Shown here: positions 42,615 through 53,125 of the stretch, piece after piece
How positions within the stretch are numbered: position 1 is the stretch's first letter
Layout: each line of letters begins with the position of its first letter
Source of the DNA: Chthoniobacteraceae bacterium
Lineage (GTDB): Bacteria > Verrucomicrobiota > Verrucomicrobiia > Chthoniobacterales > Chthoniobacteraceae
Assembly: GCA_947449735.1 (NCBI GenBank)
Contig: CANFTB010000012.1
Coordinates: forward strand, 33,072-97,071
Reading direction: 5' to 3'
DNA length: 64,000 bases
Position numbers and translations under genes: made by a program
The notes under the pieces: model-generated
Told to the model about the DNA's origin: nothing
What the model saw: only the letters and a program-made list of their open reading frames with translations
The model's database searches: none

Positions 42615-45600
42615 TTATTCAACAATCATCACACCGCGCATGAGCCGCCAGTGCCCGGGAAAGGTGCAGATGTAAGGATACCGCCCGGGTTCCTTAGGCG
42701 CCCTGAACTCAAATTCGTCACTGCTCCCGGGATCCACCAACCCGGAAGCCTGAAGAATTTTTGAGGACTTAGGGATGTACCCCCGCTTCGCTGCGTCTTG
42801 CTGCTTGGCCATCCGGTCAGCCTGCGCGCCTACCTCCTCCTCGGCGCCGGGTTTAAGCAACACGAAATTGTGAATCATCAGGTCCGGGTTCTTAAAAATG
42901 AGCCGCACCGTGGTCCCCGCCTTGACCGTAAACTCCTTCGGCGAAAACTGCATTTGATTAGGCACGGCCTGCAGCTGTACGGCGCCCGCCTCTTCAGAAT
43001 GCGTCGTGTCCCATACACCGTTTAATTCCGCAAGCGTCGCAAGGTCCGTAGCCCTTCGAACCTCCCCCATGCTCTCTCCCAACAGGTTCGAAAGGTACAC
43101 AGGGGGAACCCCTGCCTTTAAATTCCTGAACGTGACAGCAATCTTGTTCACACCCTTCCGGAGTTCAACCTGCGCCTGCTGCTGGCTGCTCCACATGCTG
43201 TCAGCAGACAACACCTGCACCCCATTCACTTGAATATCCACATAGCCGTGCTTCACGCTTACCATGGCTGACTGGGGACTCTTGGCGTCCACGCTGGTAA
43301 ACCACGTTCCATTGGAACCACCAAGAGGAGTCTTGCTACTCCCGGCAACCAGAACCTCTCCATCGGCCCGCGCGCTCTGCCAAAAACCCAACTGCGTGTC
43401 AGGCGCCATCTCCAAAACCGGCACGCTCCGTCCCTTGAGCGGTCGCGTGCCGAACTTGAGGTCAGCCAACATCTGGGTCACCGCCGCGTTCCCATCCTGA
43501 TAACCGTGCAGCAAATGCTCGTATTCGGCGTGCTCTGGACGGAGCAGCGCGACGACATTGACAACAGCCATCCGGACGCGGGGATGCGCATCCTTGAGCA
43601 TCCTCTCCAAAAGCCCCACCGCATCAGGAAGACGGTCCCTTTGAAACCGCACCAACTGAACCGCGGCCGCACGCGTCGAGAAGTCTTTCCCGGCCAACAC
43701 CTCCTCCAACAGCTCGGGCCTCACCTCGCCTTTAGACTCGAATATCCAAAGGGCCTCCAGCGCGCACTGTTCAAAATCGCTTTGAGACCGGTCCAACGCT
43801 CCAGCCCACAGATCCAGAGCGGGAAGAAGATCCGCGCCCTGCCGCCGCAACTCAATGCGTGCATGCTCACGCACCAAATCCTGGGAGTGCCTCAACAAAG
43901 ACAAAAGCTCGCCGACGGGCCGCCCTTCGATCAAGGGCCAGTCTTTGACCACGGGCTTCTCCTTGGAGACCACCCTCCAGATGCGTCCCCGCTCGTGGTT
44001 CCAAAGCGGATCCCGCATAGGGTGTTGCGCATGCCCGATGATCGCGCTCGAAAAGTCGGAAACGTACATTCCACCGTCCATCCCGAACGCAATGTCCACT
44101 GGCCGGAAAGCCGGATTATCACACCGCAGAACGTCGACTCGCTTTGTCGCAACATAGGGACCGTCGTCCGCGCGGACCTGGGAAATGGCAACGAAATATC
44201 GCCCGAGGAGTGTGGCAGAGGCCATTCCGTGCTGAAACTCATCCGGAAAATTCGGGCTCGAGATCGAGGCTGCGGCGGACCCCTTTCCATATCCAAGCAC
44301 CTTGGCGTGAGCAAACCGGTGATACGCTCCAAGCGGCGTCCATGTCAGCTGCAAGCCATCCAAAACCAGCCCGTCCCCGTACATCTGGAAAGGGCTGCCC
44401 TCACGGTCAAATGTCATCTTCCAAGGATTCGGAGTGGTGCTCTGCCACTCCACGGAAATACGCCCCGTCCTGGAATCCAGACGGTAGGTCGAGGAATCAA
44501 TTCCGCGCACATCGCCAAACGGAGTCTCAAACTGGGACCGATGAAAGACCCCGTCGCAAAACCAAACCATCCCAAGCGGATCAGTGGCAATCATTCCACC
44601 GTGGTGGGAGTCGGTGACATCGATCCCGCGAAGCAACTCGGTCTTCACATCCGCCCTTCCGTCTCCATCGGTATCCTTCATCAACCACAGGCGAGGCTGG
44701 GCAGAAACGATCACTCCATTTTCATGAAACGCGACGCCATCCAGAGCGTCCAACCCGTCCGCAAAGACAACGCACTTGTCGGCTTTTCCATCCCGGTCGG
44801 TGTCTTCCAGCACGAGAATCTTATCCTGGGGCAGTTCGCCCGGAACCGTGTGCGGCCATGACGGCATCGTCACCACCCAGAGCCGCCCCTTGGCATCGAA
44901 CGCCATTTGAACCGGGTTCCGCAGTTCGGGAAACTGCTCATCAGACGCGAACAGGTTCAATTCGAAGCCTTCCGCCACAGCAATCTCCTTCTGCTGTTCA
45001 GCGGCTGTCTTCACCACACCCAGCACCGCGTCGGGCCTGCTCTTTCCGGCGGGCAATGGCGGCAGGGTTGGGACGGGATAGTCCACAAACCGGGCCGAAG
45101 GACTTTTTAGCAGGGCGTGCAGGTTCGCGTCAGCCTGTTCAACAAGCTGGTGATAGCGCGGAATTTCGCCCGCATACTCGTCGGCGCGCTTTCTGACGCC
45201 GTAATAGACGACACCATTTTTGGGCCTGACAACATCCGCCACATAGGCCGACTTGGCAGCGGCAGCAAGCGCCACCTCTTTCAACCGGGTAGCGTCCACG
45301 TGCGAAACTGCCTCTTCGCCGACAAAAACCTTCGCGACCGTCCGCGCAACGTAGCGATCACCCCTCTCGTTTAAGTGCAGTCCATTGACCGTCAGCGGCT
45401 CTTCGGCGTTGCGGTAAGCCGCGAGCGTTTCGGAGAAAAGATCCACGAACGCAGCCCCATTCTGTTTGGCCAAGTCAGCGATCGCCGCAGAATAAAGCTC
45501 GAGGTTGCGATTGCGGGTCTCCACATCAACCCCTGCAGGAGAAGAACGCGCCTCGATGGCCGTCGGCCCCAGCAGAACAAAGGATGCCCCGGGATGAAAC

Positions 45601-45989
45601 CTGCCCAACTGCTTTAAAAAAACCGCATACTGTCCTCGGAAAGCCTCCACTCCGGTCTCTCCGGCAAAGGCCTCGTTCATCCCAAACCCGAGCACCACGG
45701 TCTTCGCAGGCCAAAGAGCCAGAAGGTTCTTCAAATGCTCTGCGTAACCCTCAGCCCTCTGGCGGTTGCCGACTTCGTCCCCGGTCCACGCAAGGCTGCG
45801 AAAATGCAGCTCCGAGTCGGGAAGAGACAAATGAACCAGTGCCTCCATCTGCCCGCTCTCGCAGAGCCGTTCGACAAACGAGTTTCCATAAAACAGCACG
45901 GTGCCTCCCTTCTCCAAGGGAATCTGTCCCTCGCCAACCAGAGGGACAGCCACCGAAACTATAATGGAGAGGAAGACGCGCGCAGACAT
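42615..45989 (-). CDS. Multidomain exported protein: SGNH hydrolase, PVC-type dehydrogenase/beta-propeller, HEAT-like repeats, C-terminal cupredoxin domain
   Basis: FYGNSFVERLC / NGLHLNERGDRYVA; FELNLFASDEQFPELRNPVQMAFDAKGRLWVVTMPSWPH; repeats around VQLVRFQRDRLPDAVGLLERMLKD; SPKEFTVKAGTTVRLIFKNPDLMIHNFVLL...YPYICTFPGHWRLMRG. Confidence 0.85.
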   Translation of the reverse strand: MSARVFLSIIVSVAVPLVGEGQIPLEKGGTVLFYGNSFVERLCESGQMEALVHLSLPDSELHFRSLAWTGDEVGNRQRAEGYAEHLKNLLALWPAKTVVLGFGMNEAFAGETGVEAFRGQYAVFLKQLGRFHPGASFVLLGPTAIEARSSPAGVDVETRNRNLELYSAAIADLAKQNGAAFVDLFSETLAAYRNAEEPLTVNGLHLNERGDRYVARTVAKVFVGEEAVSHVDATRLKEVALAAAAKSAYVADVVRPKNGVVYYGVRKRADEYAGEIPRYHQLVEQADANLHALLKSPSARFVDYPVPTLPPLPAGKSRPDAVLGVVKTAAEQQKEIAVAEGFELNLFASDEQFPELRNPVQMAFDAKGRLWVVTMPSWPHTVPGELPQDKILVLEDTDRDGKADKCVVFADGLDALDGVAFHENGVIVSAQPRLWLMKDTDGDGRADVKTELLRGIDVTDSHHGGMIATDPLGMVWFCDGVFHRSQFETPFGDVRGIDSSTYRLDSRTGRISVEWQSTTPNPWKMTFDREGSPFQMYGDGLVLDGLQLTWTPLGAYHRFAHAKVLGYGKGSAAASISSPNFPDEFQHGMASATLLGRYFVAISQVRADDGPYVATKRVDVLRCDNPAFRPVDIAFGMDGGMYVSDFSSAIIGHAQHPMRDPLWNHERGRIWRVVSKEKPVVKDWPLIEGRPVGELLSLLRHSQDLVREHARIELRRQGADLLPALDLWAGALDRSQSDFEQCALEALWIFESKGEVRPELLEEVLAGKDFSTRAAAVQLVRFQRDRLPDAVGLLERMLKDAHPRVRMAVVNVVALLRPEHAEYEHLLHGYQDGNAAVTQMLADLKFGTRPLKGRSVPVLEMAPDTQLGFWQSARADGEVLVAGSSKTPLGGSNGTWFTSVDAKSPQSAMVSVKHGYVDIQVNGVQVLSADSMWSSQQQAQVELRKGVNKIAVTFRNLKAGVPPVYLSNLLGESMGEVRRATDLATLAELNGVWDTTHSEEAGAVQLQAVPNQMQFSPKEFTVKAGTTVRLIFKNPDLMIHNFVLLKPGAEEEVGAQADRMAKQQDAAKRGYIPKSSKILQASGLVDPGSSDEFEFRAPKEPGRYPYICTFPGHWRLMRGVMIVE

Positions 45990-46056
45990 GGGAAGGATTG
46001 CCACAAAAAGAGGAAACCCCAGCCGGCGTTCGCCTTTAGGCAGAAAGGAAGCTCGA

Positions 46057-48150
46057 CTAGAAGAAAATCGGAATGACCAGGATCGCCACGATGTTGGCAA
46101 CCTTGATCATGGGATTGATAGCGGGCCCTGAGGTGTCCTTGTAGGGATCACCCACAGTGTCCCCCGTGACAGCAGCGCTGTGCGCGGCGGAACCCTTTCC
46201 TCCGTGATTGCCTTCTTCGATGTATTTCTTGGCGTTGTCCCATGCGCCGCCGCTCGAAGTCATCGAAAGTCCCATGAAAAGTCCCGTGACGATCGTACCC
46301 ACCAAGAAGCCTCCCAGAACCGTCTTCCCAAGCATCGGTATCGCAGCAATGGCGACGACAAAAAGCACGGGAAGCAGCGCCGGCACAATCATTTCGCGCA
46401 ACGCTGCCTTTGTCACGATATCAACGCAACGGCCGTATTCCGGAGTCTCCAAACCCTGCAAAATGCCGGGCTTCGCCTTGAGCTGGCGGCGCACCTCCTC
46501 CACCACTGCTCCAGCCGTGCGCCCCACCGCATCCATGCTGAAGGCGGAAAAAAGGAACGGCAGCAAACCGCCAAGAAAGAGTCCGATGATGACACGGGGG
46601 TCGTTTAGTGAAAAGTCCAAGGCGCCTGCCACAAGACGGCCGGCGGCCTCAAGGTGCGCGCGCAACTCCTCAACGTAACTACCGAAGAGAACGACCGCAG
46701 CCAGACCAGCCGAGGCAATCGCATAACCCTTGGTGACCGCCTTCATCGTGTTGCCGACGGCGTCAAGGTCGTCCGTAATGCGGCGCACTTCGGCGGGCAG
46801 CCCGCTCATGACGGCAATACCACCGGCATTGTCGGTGATCGGGCCGAAGGCATCGAGCGAGATGATGATACCGGCCATCGACAGCATGGCCATAACGGCT
46901 ACGGCGATTCCGTAGAGACCGGCGAGTTCGTAAGCGCCAAGGATCGCAGCTCCAATGCACAGCACAGGAAGCGCGGTCGCGTGCATCCCGGTGGCCAGAC
47001 CGGAAATGATGTTCGTCGCGTGCCCGGTTTCGGAAGCCTTCGCGATCTTTCGGACCGGCGAATAGTGCGTGGACGTGTAGTAATTAGTGATGGCGACGAC
47101 CAACCCGGTCATGAAGAGCCCGATCAGCGAGGCGCCGTAAATGCGACCTGGCCCGTAAACCACGTCTCCGACCTTCATTCCGTCGGCAAACAATGACTGC
47201 GTGACTGGCCACAAAGCTACCGCTGAAACGATGCCGGAAACACCCACGCCGCTCATGAGCGCAGTCGATGGCGCCAGGCGGGAAGCGTTTACGAACCAGA
47301 TTCCAGCGATCGCACCCAAAATGGAGAGTCCTCCGAGCAAAAATGGGAAGAGAATCGCGTTCGGAAACGCCTTCAGCGTCAGACCCGCGATCAACACCGC
47401 ACCGATCAGGCTGACGGCGTATGTTTCAAACACGTCGGCAGCCATTCCGGCGCAGTCGCCCACGTTATCGCCCACATTGTCCGCAATAGTCGCCGGATTC
47501 CGAGGATCATCCTCGTCCAGCTTGCTTTCGATCTTGCCCACGAGATCGGCTCCGACGTCGGCCGCCTTCGTATAGATGCCGCCGCCCAAACGCGCGAACA
47601 CACTGATCAGACTGGACCCCAAGGCGACTCCCACCAGACTGCGCAAAGCGACATCAGCCCCGAACATTCCAACCACCGCCTTGTAAAAGAGCGCGGTCGA
47701 AAGCAAAGCCAGTCCAACCACCAGCAGTCCGGTGACTGCACCGCCGTTGAACGCGACAGCAAGCGCCGAATGGCGGTCCTTCATCGCCCCCTGGGCCGTG
47801 CGCACATTCGCCAGAACCGCGACACGCATCCCAATAAAGCCGGCGGCCAGGGAACACACAGCCCCCAGCAGAAATCCCAAGGCAAGCGGTGCACCGAGCT
47901 TCCAGAACAGAAGACCGAACAGCACCGCGGCAATCCCCCCGATAGAAACAAGCTGGCGGTTCAAGTAGGCCTTGGCGCCCTCCTCGATCGCCGAAGCAAT
48001 CTGGCGCATCCGCTCATTCTCCACCTTCACACTCAGGATGGAGCGTATGAGGCCAAGGGCGACAAGCAGGCCGGCGACGGAACAACCGATCACCACGGGC
48101 ATACCGGAGGTTTCGAGGAAGTTTGCGGCAAGGGTTGGGGGTAGGTTCAT
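46057..48150 (-). CDS. hppA: Membrane-bound ion-translocating pyrophosphatase
   Basis: [72 protein letters not shown]. Confidence 0.97.
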   Translation of the reverse strand: MNLPPTLAANFLETSGMPVVIGCSVAGLLVALGLIRSILSVKVENERMRQIASAIEEGAKAYLNRQLVSIGGIAAVLFGLLFWKLGAPLALGFLLGAVCSLAAGFIGMRVAVLANVRTAQGAMKDRHSALAVAFNGGAVTGLLVVGLALLSTALFYKAVVGMFGADVALRSLVGVALGSSLISVFARLGGGIYTKAADVGADLVGKIESKLDEDDPRNPATIADNVGDNVGDCAGMAADVFETYAVSLIGAVLIAGLTLKAFPNAILFPFLLGGLSILGAIAGIWFVNASRLAPSTALMSGVGVSGIVSAVALWPVTQSLFADGMKVGDVVYGPGRIYGASLIGLFMTGLVVAITNYYTSTHYSPVRKIAKASETGHATNIISGLATGMHATALPVLCIGAAILGAYELAGLYGIAVAVMAMLSMAGIIISLDAFGPITDNAGGIAVMSGLPAEVRRITDDLDAVGNTMKAVTKGYAIASAGLAAVVLFGSYVEELRAHLEAAGRLVAGALDFSLNDPRVIIGLFLGGLLPFLFSAFSMDAVGRTAGAVVEEVRRQLKAKPGILQGLETPEYGRCVDIVTKAALREMIVPALLPVLFVVAIAAIPMLGKTVLGGFLVGTIVTGLFMGLSMTSSGGAWDNAKKYIEEGNHGGKGSAAHSAAVTGDTVGDPYKDTSGPAINPMIKVANIVAILVIPIFF

Positions 48151-48252
48151 GATACTAGGTGGGGAGAAAAGCCGGGCATGCTGAACGCCCGTTTTGAAAA
48201 CAGCAAGACTTGAGACACTGCGCAAGTTCGACAAGGAACCTGCTGATTCCGG

Positions 48253-49161
48253 CTACACGGAGGCTGAAATGAGCCTCAGAATTGCCTTCTGGGCATGCAA
48301 GCGGTTCTCCGCCTGATCAAAAAGGGTCTTTGCATGCGCCTCAAAAGACTCAGCAGAGATTTCCTTGCCCCTGTAGGCCGGCAAACAGTGCATCACCAAG
48401 GCTCCCCGCGCAGCCACTCCAACCAATCCCTGATTGATTTGGTACGGGGTCATTGCAGCAAGGCGCGAGGCCGTTTCCTCCTCCTTGCCCATGCTCACCC
48501 AAACGTCCGTGTATAAAACATCAGCGCCCCGCGCCGCCTCATGAACATCCTCGGTCACCAGGATTCTTGCAGTTTCTGAGGCCCGGGAAAGAAGTTCTAA
48601 GTCGGGCTGAAAACCTTTAGGCGCGGCAATTCTCAATTCAAATCCCAACCTCGCGGCAGCCCAGATCCAGGACCGGGCCACGTTGCAGGCTCCGTCCCCA
48701 ATGAAGCACAGTGAACGGCCCTCGATGCCGCCAAGCTTTTCCCGTATGGTCTGGAGGTCCGCCAGAATCTGGCAGGGATGCTCGTCATCGGTGAGCGCAT
48801 TCACTGTGGGAATTTGAGAATACTCTGCGAAAATCTCCACGTCCGACTGCCGATAGGTCCGGATCACGGCGCCTCCAAGCATCCGGCCCATCACTCGCGC
48901 GGTGTCCTCGATCGGCTCGCCGCGTCCCAACTGGATGTCATTGGCAGAAAGAAACATCACATCGCCCCCGAGCTCGCGGATGCCAACCTCAAAGGAGACT
49001 CGGGTTCGCGTGGAGGACTTGCTGAATATCAGCGCCCAGCACTGCCCGGCCAGCGGACGTTCCGTGCTCGAATGCCGGCCGGCCTTCACCGAGTCGGCTA
49101 GATCCAGCACTTCATAAATCTCCTGAGATGTCAGGGACTCGATGGAAAGCAGATGTTTCAT
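48253..49161 (-). CDS. argF: Ornithine carbamoyltransferase
   Basis: FSKSSTRTRVSFEVGIRELGG, DDEHPCQILADLQTI, VMHCLPAYRGKEI. Confidence 0.95.
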   Translation of the reverse strand: MKHLLSIESLTSQEIYEVLDLADSVKAGRHSSTERPLAGQCWALIFSKSSTRTRVSFEVGIRELGGDVMFLSANDIQLGRGEPIEDTARVMGRMLGGAVIRTYRQSDVEIFAEYSQIPTVNALTDDEHPCQILADLQTIREKLGGIEGRSLCFIGDGACNVARSWIWAAARLGFELRIAAPKGFQPDLELLSRASETARILVTEDVHEAARGADVLYTDVWVSMGKEEETASRLAAMTPYQINQGLVGVAARGALVMHCLPAYRGKEISAESFEAHAKTLFDQAENRLHAQKAILRLISASV

Positions 49162-49192
49162 AACATTCGGGACTCTCTTCAGAGAATGCAGA

Positions 49193-50512
49193 TTAGGCTT
49201 TGGGCAGAGAGTCCAAAACGTCCGACAGGATGCGGACAGCCTCGTCCACGTCGCCGGATTGAACATTGAGCGGCGGCAACCATCGTAAAGTATGGGTGCC
49301 CGAGGGAATCGTAAGCAGGCCTGCATCGTGCAGACGCTCGACCATGTAAATGGACGGTGATTTACCTGAAGGCAGCGCGCAGCGGGAGCCGAAATCCGCC
49401 ACGAGTTCAATACCCAGAAGCAGGCCAACACCCCGGATCTCCCGAATCCAAGGGGAATTAAGCGCGCGGAGCGATTCCACGGCGTGACGCCCCTGGACGC
49501 GCGCATTTTCCAGCAAATGCTCCTCCTCGATCACAGCGATTACCTCGAGCGCCCCCGAGCAGATCAAGGGCGTGCCGCCGAAAGTGGTCCCATGCGTACC
49601 GGGCCCCAGAAGATCGCACAGCGGCTTTACCTCGCCGTTGCGCATCTGTACCGGCCGGGCGCTGACCCATATGGCGCCAAGCGGAAAGCCGCCGGCAATC
49701 CCCTTCGCCCACGAAACCGCATCCGGCTTCACATCGGGCGCTAGCGTGTCCCATCCGTTCCAATCGCCGGTACGCCCAAGGCCGCACTGGACTTCGTCAA
49801 ACAACAACAGCATCGAACGCCTGTCGCACACGGCCCTGGCAGCCCGCAAATACTCGGGAGCAACAGGATGAATGCCGCCCTCTCCCTGAACCGGCTCAAG
49901 AAGCACGGCCACAGCGGAGCCGTCCTCTGCGGCGTCCTCGAGAGCAGGAGTATCGTTGAAGGCAATGTGCTTAAACCCCTCGACCATCGGCTCAAAACCC
50001 TTTTTAACCTTGTCCTGTCCGGTTGCCGCTATTCCGCCGAGGGTGCGGCCATGGAACGAACCGTGCATGGTGATGATCCCGCGCCTGTGGGGTGCATCAG
50101 GATTGGCAGAACCGCCCGAACTCAGCGCGAAACCGTTGGCCTCATTGCCAAATTTCCGCGACAGCTTGTACAAAGCCTCGTTCGCCTCCGCGCCGGAGTT
50201 ACAGAAAAACACCTTCCCGGGGGCACCGACGATCTCCACCAGCTTCTTGGCGAGTTCACCCTGAGGACGGGTGTAATAGAGATTGGAAACATGAACGAGC
50301 TCACCCAGTTGCCGCCTCATGCGCTCGACCACTCTGGGGTTGCAATGACCGAGGGATGTCACCGCGATACCGGCCCCGAAGTCCAGATACTCCTTCCCGT
50401 CCTCATCCCAAACACGGGAGCCCTCGCCCCTTGCCAGACGAACGCTGAAACGTCCGTAAGTCGGAATAACGTAGTGCTCAAAAAGCTCGAGGGTGGAGAG
50501 GCTGGCGCTCAT
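49193..50512 (-). CDS. argD: Acetylornithine/succinyldiaminopimelate-type aminotransferase
   Basis: YGRFSVRLARGEGSRVWDEDGKEYLDFGAGIAV, FFCNSGAEANEALYKLSRKF, LLLFDEVQCGLGRTG, DAVSWAKGIAGGFPLGA. Confidence 0.93.
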   Translation of the reverse strand: MSASLSTLELFEHYVIPTYGRFSVRLARGEGSRVWDEDGKEYLDFGAGIAVTSLGHCNPRVVERMRRQLGELVHVSNLYYTRPQGELAKKLVEIVGAPGKVFFCNSGAEANEALYKLSRKFGNEANGFALSSGGSANPDAPHRRGIITMHGSFHGRTLGGIAATGQDKVKKGFEPMVEGFKHIAFNDTPALEDAAEDGSAVAVLLEPVQGEGGIHPVAPEYLRAARAVCDRRSMLLLFDEVQCGLGRTGDWNGWDTLAPDVKPDAVSWAKGIAGGFPLGAIWVSARPVQMRNGEVKPLCDLLGPGTHGTTFGGTPLICSGALEVIAVIEEEHLLENARVQGRHAVESLRALNSPWIREIRGVGLLLGIELVADFGSRCALPSGKSPSIYMVERLHDAGLLTIPSGTHTLRWLPPLNVQSGDVDEAVRILSDVLDSLPKA

Positions 50513-50607
50513 CGGAAAACCTCCAATAGTACCCGAGTCAATGGTTTTGAAAAGCAAAAGGACTGTGACAAAACTTCAATTTCCCCGATCATTCCGGAAC
50601 ACCCCCC

Positions 50608-51783
50608 ATGAAAACACAACGCCTGCTGCTCTCGCTGAACACCCTCCTTTTCGCACCCACCCTTCTTGCTGCTCCGAAGGAACCTGTGTTCAGAGTTCAG
50701 GACATCGATACCAGCATCCAAATCGGGTACGGCATCGCGATCGCCGACGTGAACGGCGACGGAAAGCCCGACATCCTGCTCGCTGACCAGCACACGATCC
50801 AATGGTACGAAAACCCGACATGGACCAAGCATGTGATGGTTGAAAACGTGACCGAACGCGACAACGTGTGCATCGCGGCCCAAGACATCGATGGCGACGG
50901 CAAGGCTGAGGTTGCCATCGGCGCGCAGTGGAACCCCGGTGAAACAACAGACCCGGAAAAGAGCGGTGGCGTCTTTTATCTGATCCCGCCCGCGGACAGG
51001 ACCCAGCGTTGGGAACCGGTGAAGCTGCACCACGAGCCGACCGTGCATAGGATGCACTGGGTTCTGGCTCCCTCGGGCCAATGGGAGCTCATCGTCAAAC
51101 CGCTCCACGGCAGGGGCAACCGCAACAACGATGGCGCAGGAAGCCGGGTGTATTCCTACTCCATGCCTCAAAACCCGAAAGACAAGTGGCAGACCTCGCT
51201 TGTGAGCGACTTCACCCACGCCAGTCACAATTTCCACCCGATCAACTGGGACAAGGACCCTGAGCATGAACTCCTCACCGCAGCCAAGGAGGGCGTCTTC
51301 TGGTTTGGAAGGAGTAGCGGCGTCTGGAAAAAGAAACAGCTGTCCGACTCTTGGGCAGGTGAGGTCAGGGACGGCAAGCTTCCCGACGGTTCCCGCTTTC
51401 TCGCCACGATTGAACCCATGCACGGCAACACAGTGGCATGTTACAAGGCCCAATCCGGCAACACACTCTGGAGCAAGCAGGTGCTGGATGAATCGCTCAA
51501 GGACGGCCATGCCGTGGTTGTCGCGGATTTTCTGGGCTGCGGCAGCGATCAAATCATTGCGGGTTGGCGCGGCATGAATCCCAAGGGTGCGCCTGGAGTC
51601 AAAATGTTCACTCCCACCGACGGACCGGGCACAGTCTGGCGCACAAGCACGGTTTCAGGCGATGAGGTCGCGATCGAAGACATCAAAAGCGCAGATCTCG
51701 ACGGAGACGGAAAACCGGATCTCGTCCTTGCAGGCCGGCAGACGAAAAACCTCCGTATTCTCTGGAACCAGACCCCGCGCTAA
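50608..51783 (+). CDS. VCBS/FG-GAP repeat-containing exported protein
   Basis: IADVNGDGKPDILLAD, AQDIDGDGKAEVAIGAQW, SADLDGDGKPDLVLAG. Confidence 0.85.
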   Translation: MKTQRLLLSLNTLLFAPTLLAAPKEPVFRVQDIDTSIQIGYGIAIADVNGDGKPDILLADQHTIQWYENPTWTKHVMVENVTERDNVCIAAQDIDGDGKAEVAIGAQWNPGETTDPEKSGGVFYLIPPADRTQRWEPVKLHHEPTVHRMHWVLAPSGQWELIVKPLHGRGNRNNDGAGSRVYSYSMPQNPKDKWQTSLVSDFTHASHNFHPINWDKDPEHELLTAAKEGVFWFGRSSGVWKKKQLSDSWAGEVRDGKLPDGSRFLATIEPMHGNTVACYKAQSGNTLWSKQVLDESLKDGHAVVVADFLGCGSDQIIAGWRGMNPKGAPGVKMFTPTDGPGTVWRTSTVSGDEVAIEDIKSADLDGDGKPDLVLAGRQTKNLRILWNQTPR

Positions 51784-51835
51784 CCAACGCACGCTAGGGC
51801 TCAAACTCCTCTACTGCATCCCAAGGCATCCCTGT

Positions 51836-53038
51836 ATGTTCCGCCGCCAGTTTCTGACCAGCTCAACGGCCCTTCTGGCCTCCCAGTTTATTTCATCCCA
51901 ACTCGGAGCCGAAAGTGCGCCTTCTCCGAAATCCAAACTACGCGTGGGCGTCATCGGACACACCGGCAGAGGCGGCTATGGCCACGGTCTGGACACCCTT
52001 TGGCAGCAGTTGCCCCAAACGGAGATCGTGTCCGTTGCCGATGCAGACCCGGCGGGACTTCTTGCCGCCCAGAAGAGGCTGGGAGGAGTACCTGGTTTTT
52101 CGGAGTACGCCCAGATGCTGAAGGAATCCCGGCCAGATATTGCAGCCGTGTGCCCCCGTCACATCGACCAGCACCATGCGATGATTCTGGCGGCGATCCA
52201 CGCTGGGGTCCGGGGAATTTACGTTGAAAAACCCCTCGCACGGACGCCCGCGGAGGCCGATGAAATCGTCGGACTATGCCGCGAAAAAAAGGTGGCACTG
52301 GCCATCGCGCACCGTAACCGCTACCACCCTGCCCTTCCTCTAGCCGCGGAGCTTCTGGCAACAGGAGAACTTGGGAAGCCTTTGGAAATTCGGGCCAGGG
52401 GCAAAGAAGATCAACGGGGGGGAGGCCTCGACCTGTGGGTTCTGGGCAGCCACGTTCTCAACCTCGGCGTATTTTTCACGGGGCGTCCCACAGGGTGCTC
52501 GGCATCGGTATTTCACGAAGGCCGCCCGGCTACCAAAGCCGACATCAAGATTGCAGATGAGGGAATCGGTCCCATTTTGGGCGATGAAATCCACGCGCGT
52601 TTCGAAACGGAGAGCGGTATTCCTCTATTTTTCGACTCTAAAAAAAATGCGGGAGAAAAAGCGGCGGGCTTTGGCCTTCAAGTCATTTGTACAGGTGGGG
52701 TAATAGACCTGCGCATGGACTCTGAACCCATGATCCACGTCCTCAAGGGAAGCCCCTTCAACCCGGCCGGCAGTGTCCGCGCATGGGCGGCCCTCACCAG
52801 CGGAGGCCTGGGAAAACCGGAACCTCTCTCAAACATCAAGGCGCTGGTTTCAGGCCACCATCAACCAGCTCTGGACCTGATCGCCTCCATGGAGACAGGA
52901 AAGCAGCCGCTGTGCGGCCCCGAAGACGGGCGGCTTCTCATCGAAATGACCCACGCGATTTTCGCCTCACAACTCCTTTCAGGCGCTCGCGTTACGCTTC
53001 CTTTTGAACAGAGGCAGGGAGCGTTCGTCGATCTTTAA
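51836..53038 (+). CDS. Gfo/Idh/MocA family oxidoreductase
   Basis: Export-like N-terminus MFRRQFLTSSTALLASQF; LRVGVIGHTGRGGYGHG, GIYVEKPLARTPAEADEIV, ALAIAHRNRYHPAL. Confidence 0.9.
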   Translation: MFRRQFLTSSTALLASQFISSQLGAESAPSPKSKLRVGVIGHTGRGGYGHGLDTLWQQLPQTEIVSVADADPAGLLAAQKRLGGVPGFSEYAQMLKESRPDIAAVCPRHIDQHHAMILAAIHAGVRGIYVEKPLARTPAEADEIVGLCREKKVALAIAHRNRYHPALPLAAELLATGELGKPLEIRARGKEDQRGGGLDLWVLGSHVLNLGVFFTGRPTGCSASVFHEGRPATKADIKIADEGIGPILGDEIHARFETESGIPLFFDSKKNAGEKAAGFGLQVICTGGVIDLRMDSEPMIHVLKGSPFNPAGSVRAWAALTSGGLGKPEPLSNIKALVSGHHQPALDLIASMETGKQPLCGPEDGRLLIEMTHAIFASQLLSGARVTLPFEQRQGAFVDL

Positions 53039-53125
53039 CCGTCAATCCTCTGCTGCGTACGAGCGACAGAGGAAGTGCGCTGGCAATACAGTTTGTTCCA
53101 CGGGACTTCCAGAGACTACCAGAAA

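Noticed and set aside
43506-44861. 451-aa + strand ORF
   Set aside because: Antisense to the well-supported dehydrogenase/cupredoxin gene (42615-45989); Arg/Pro/His-rich translation typical of GC-rich shadow ORFs.
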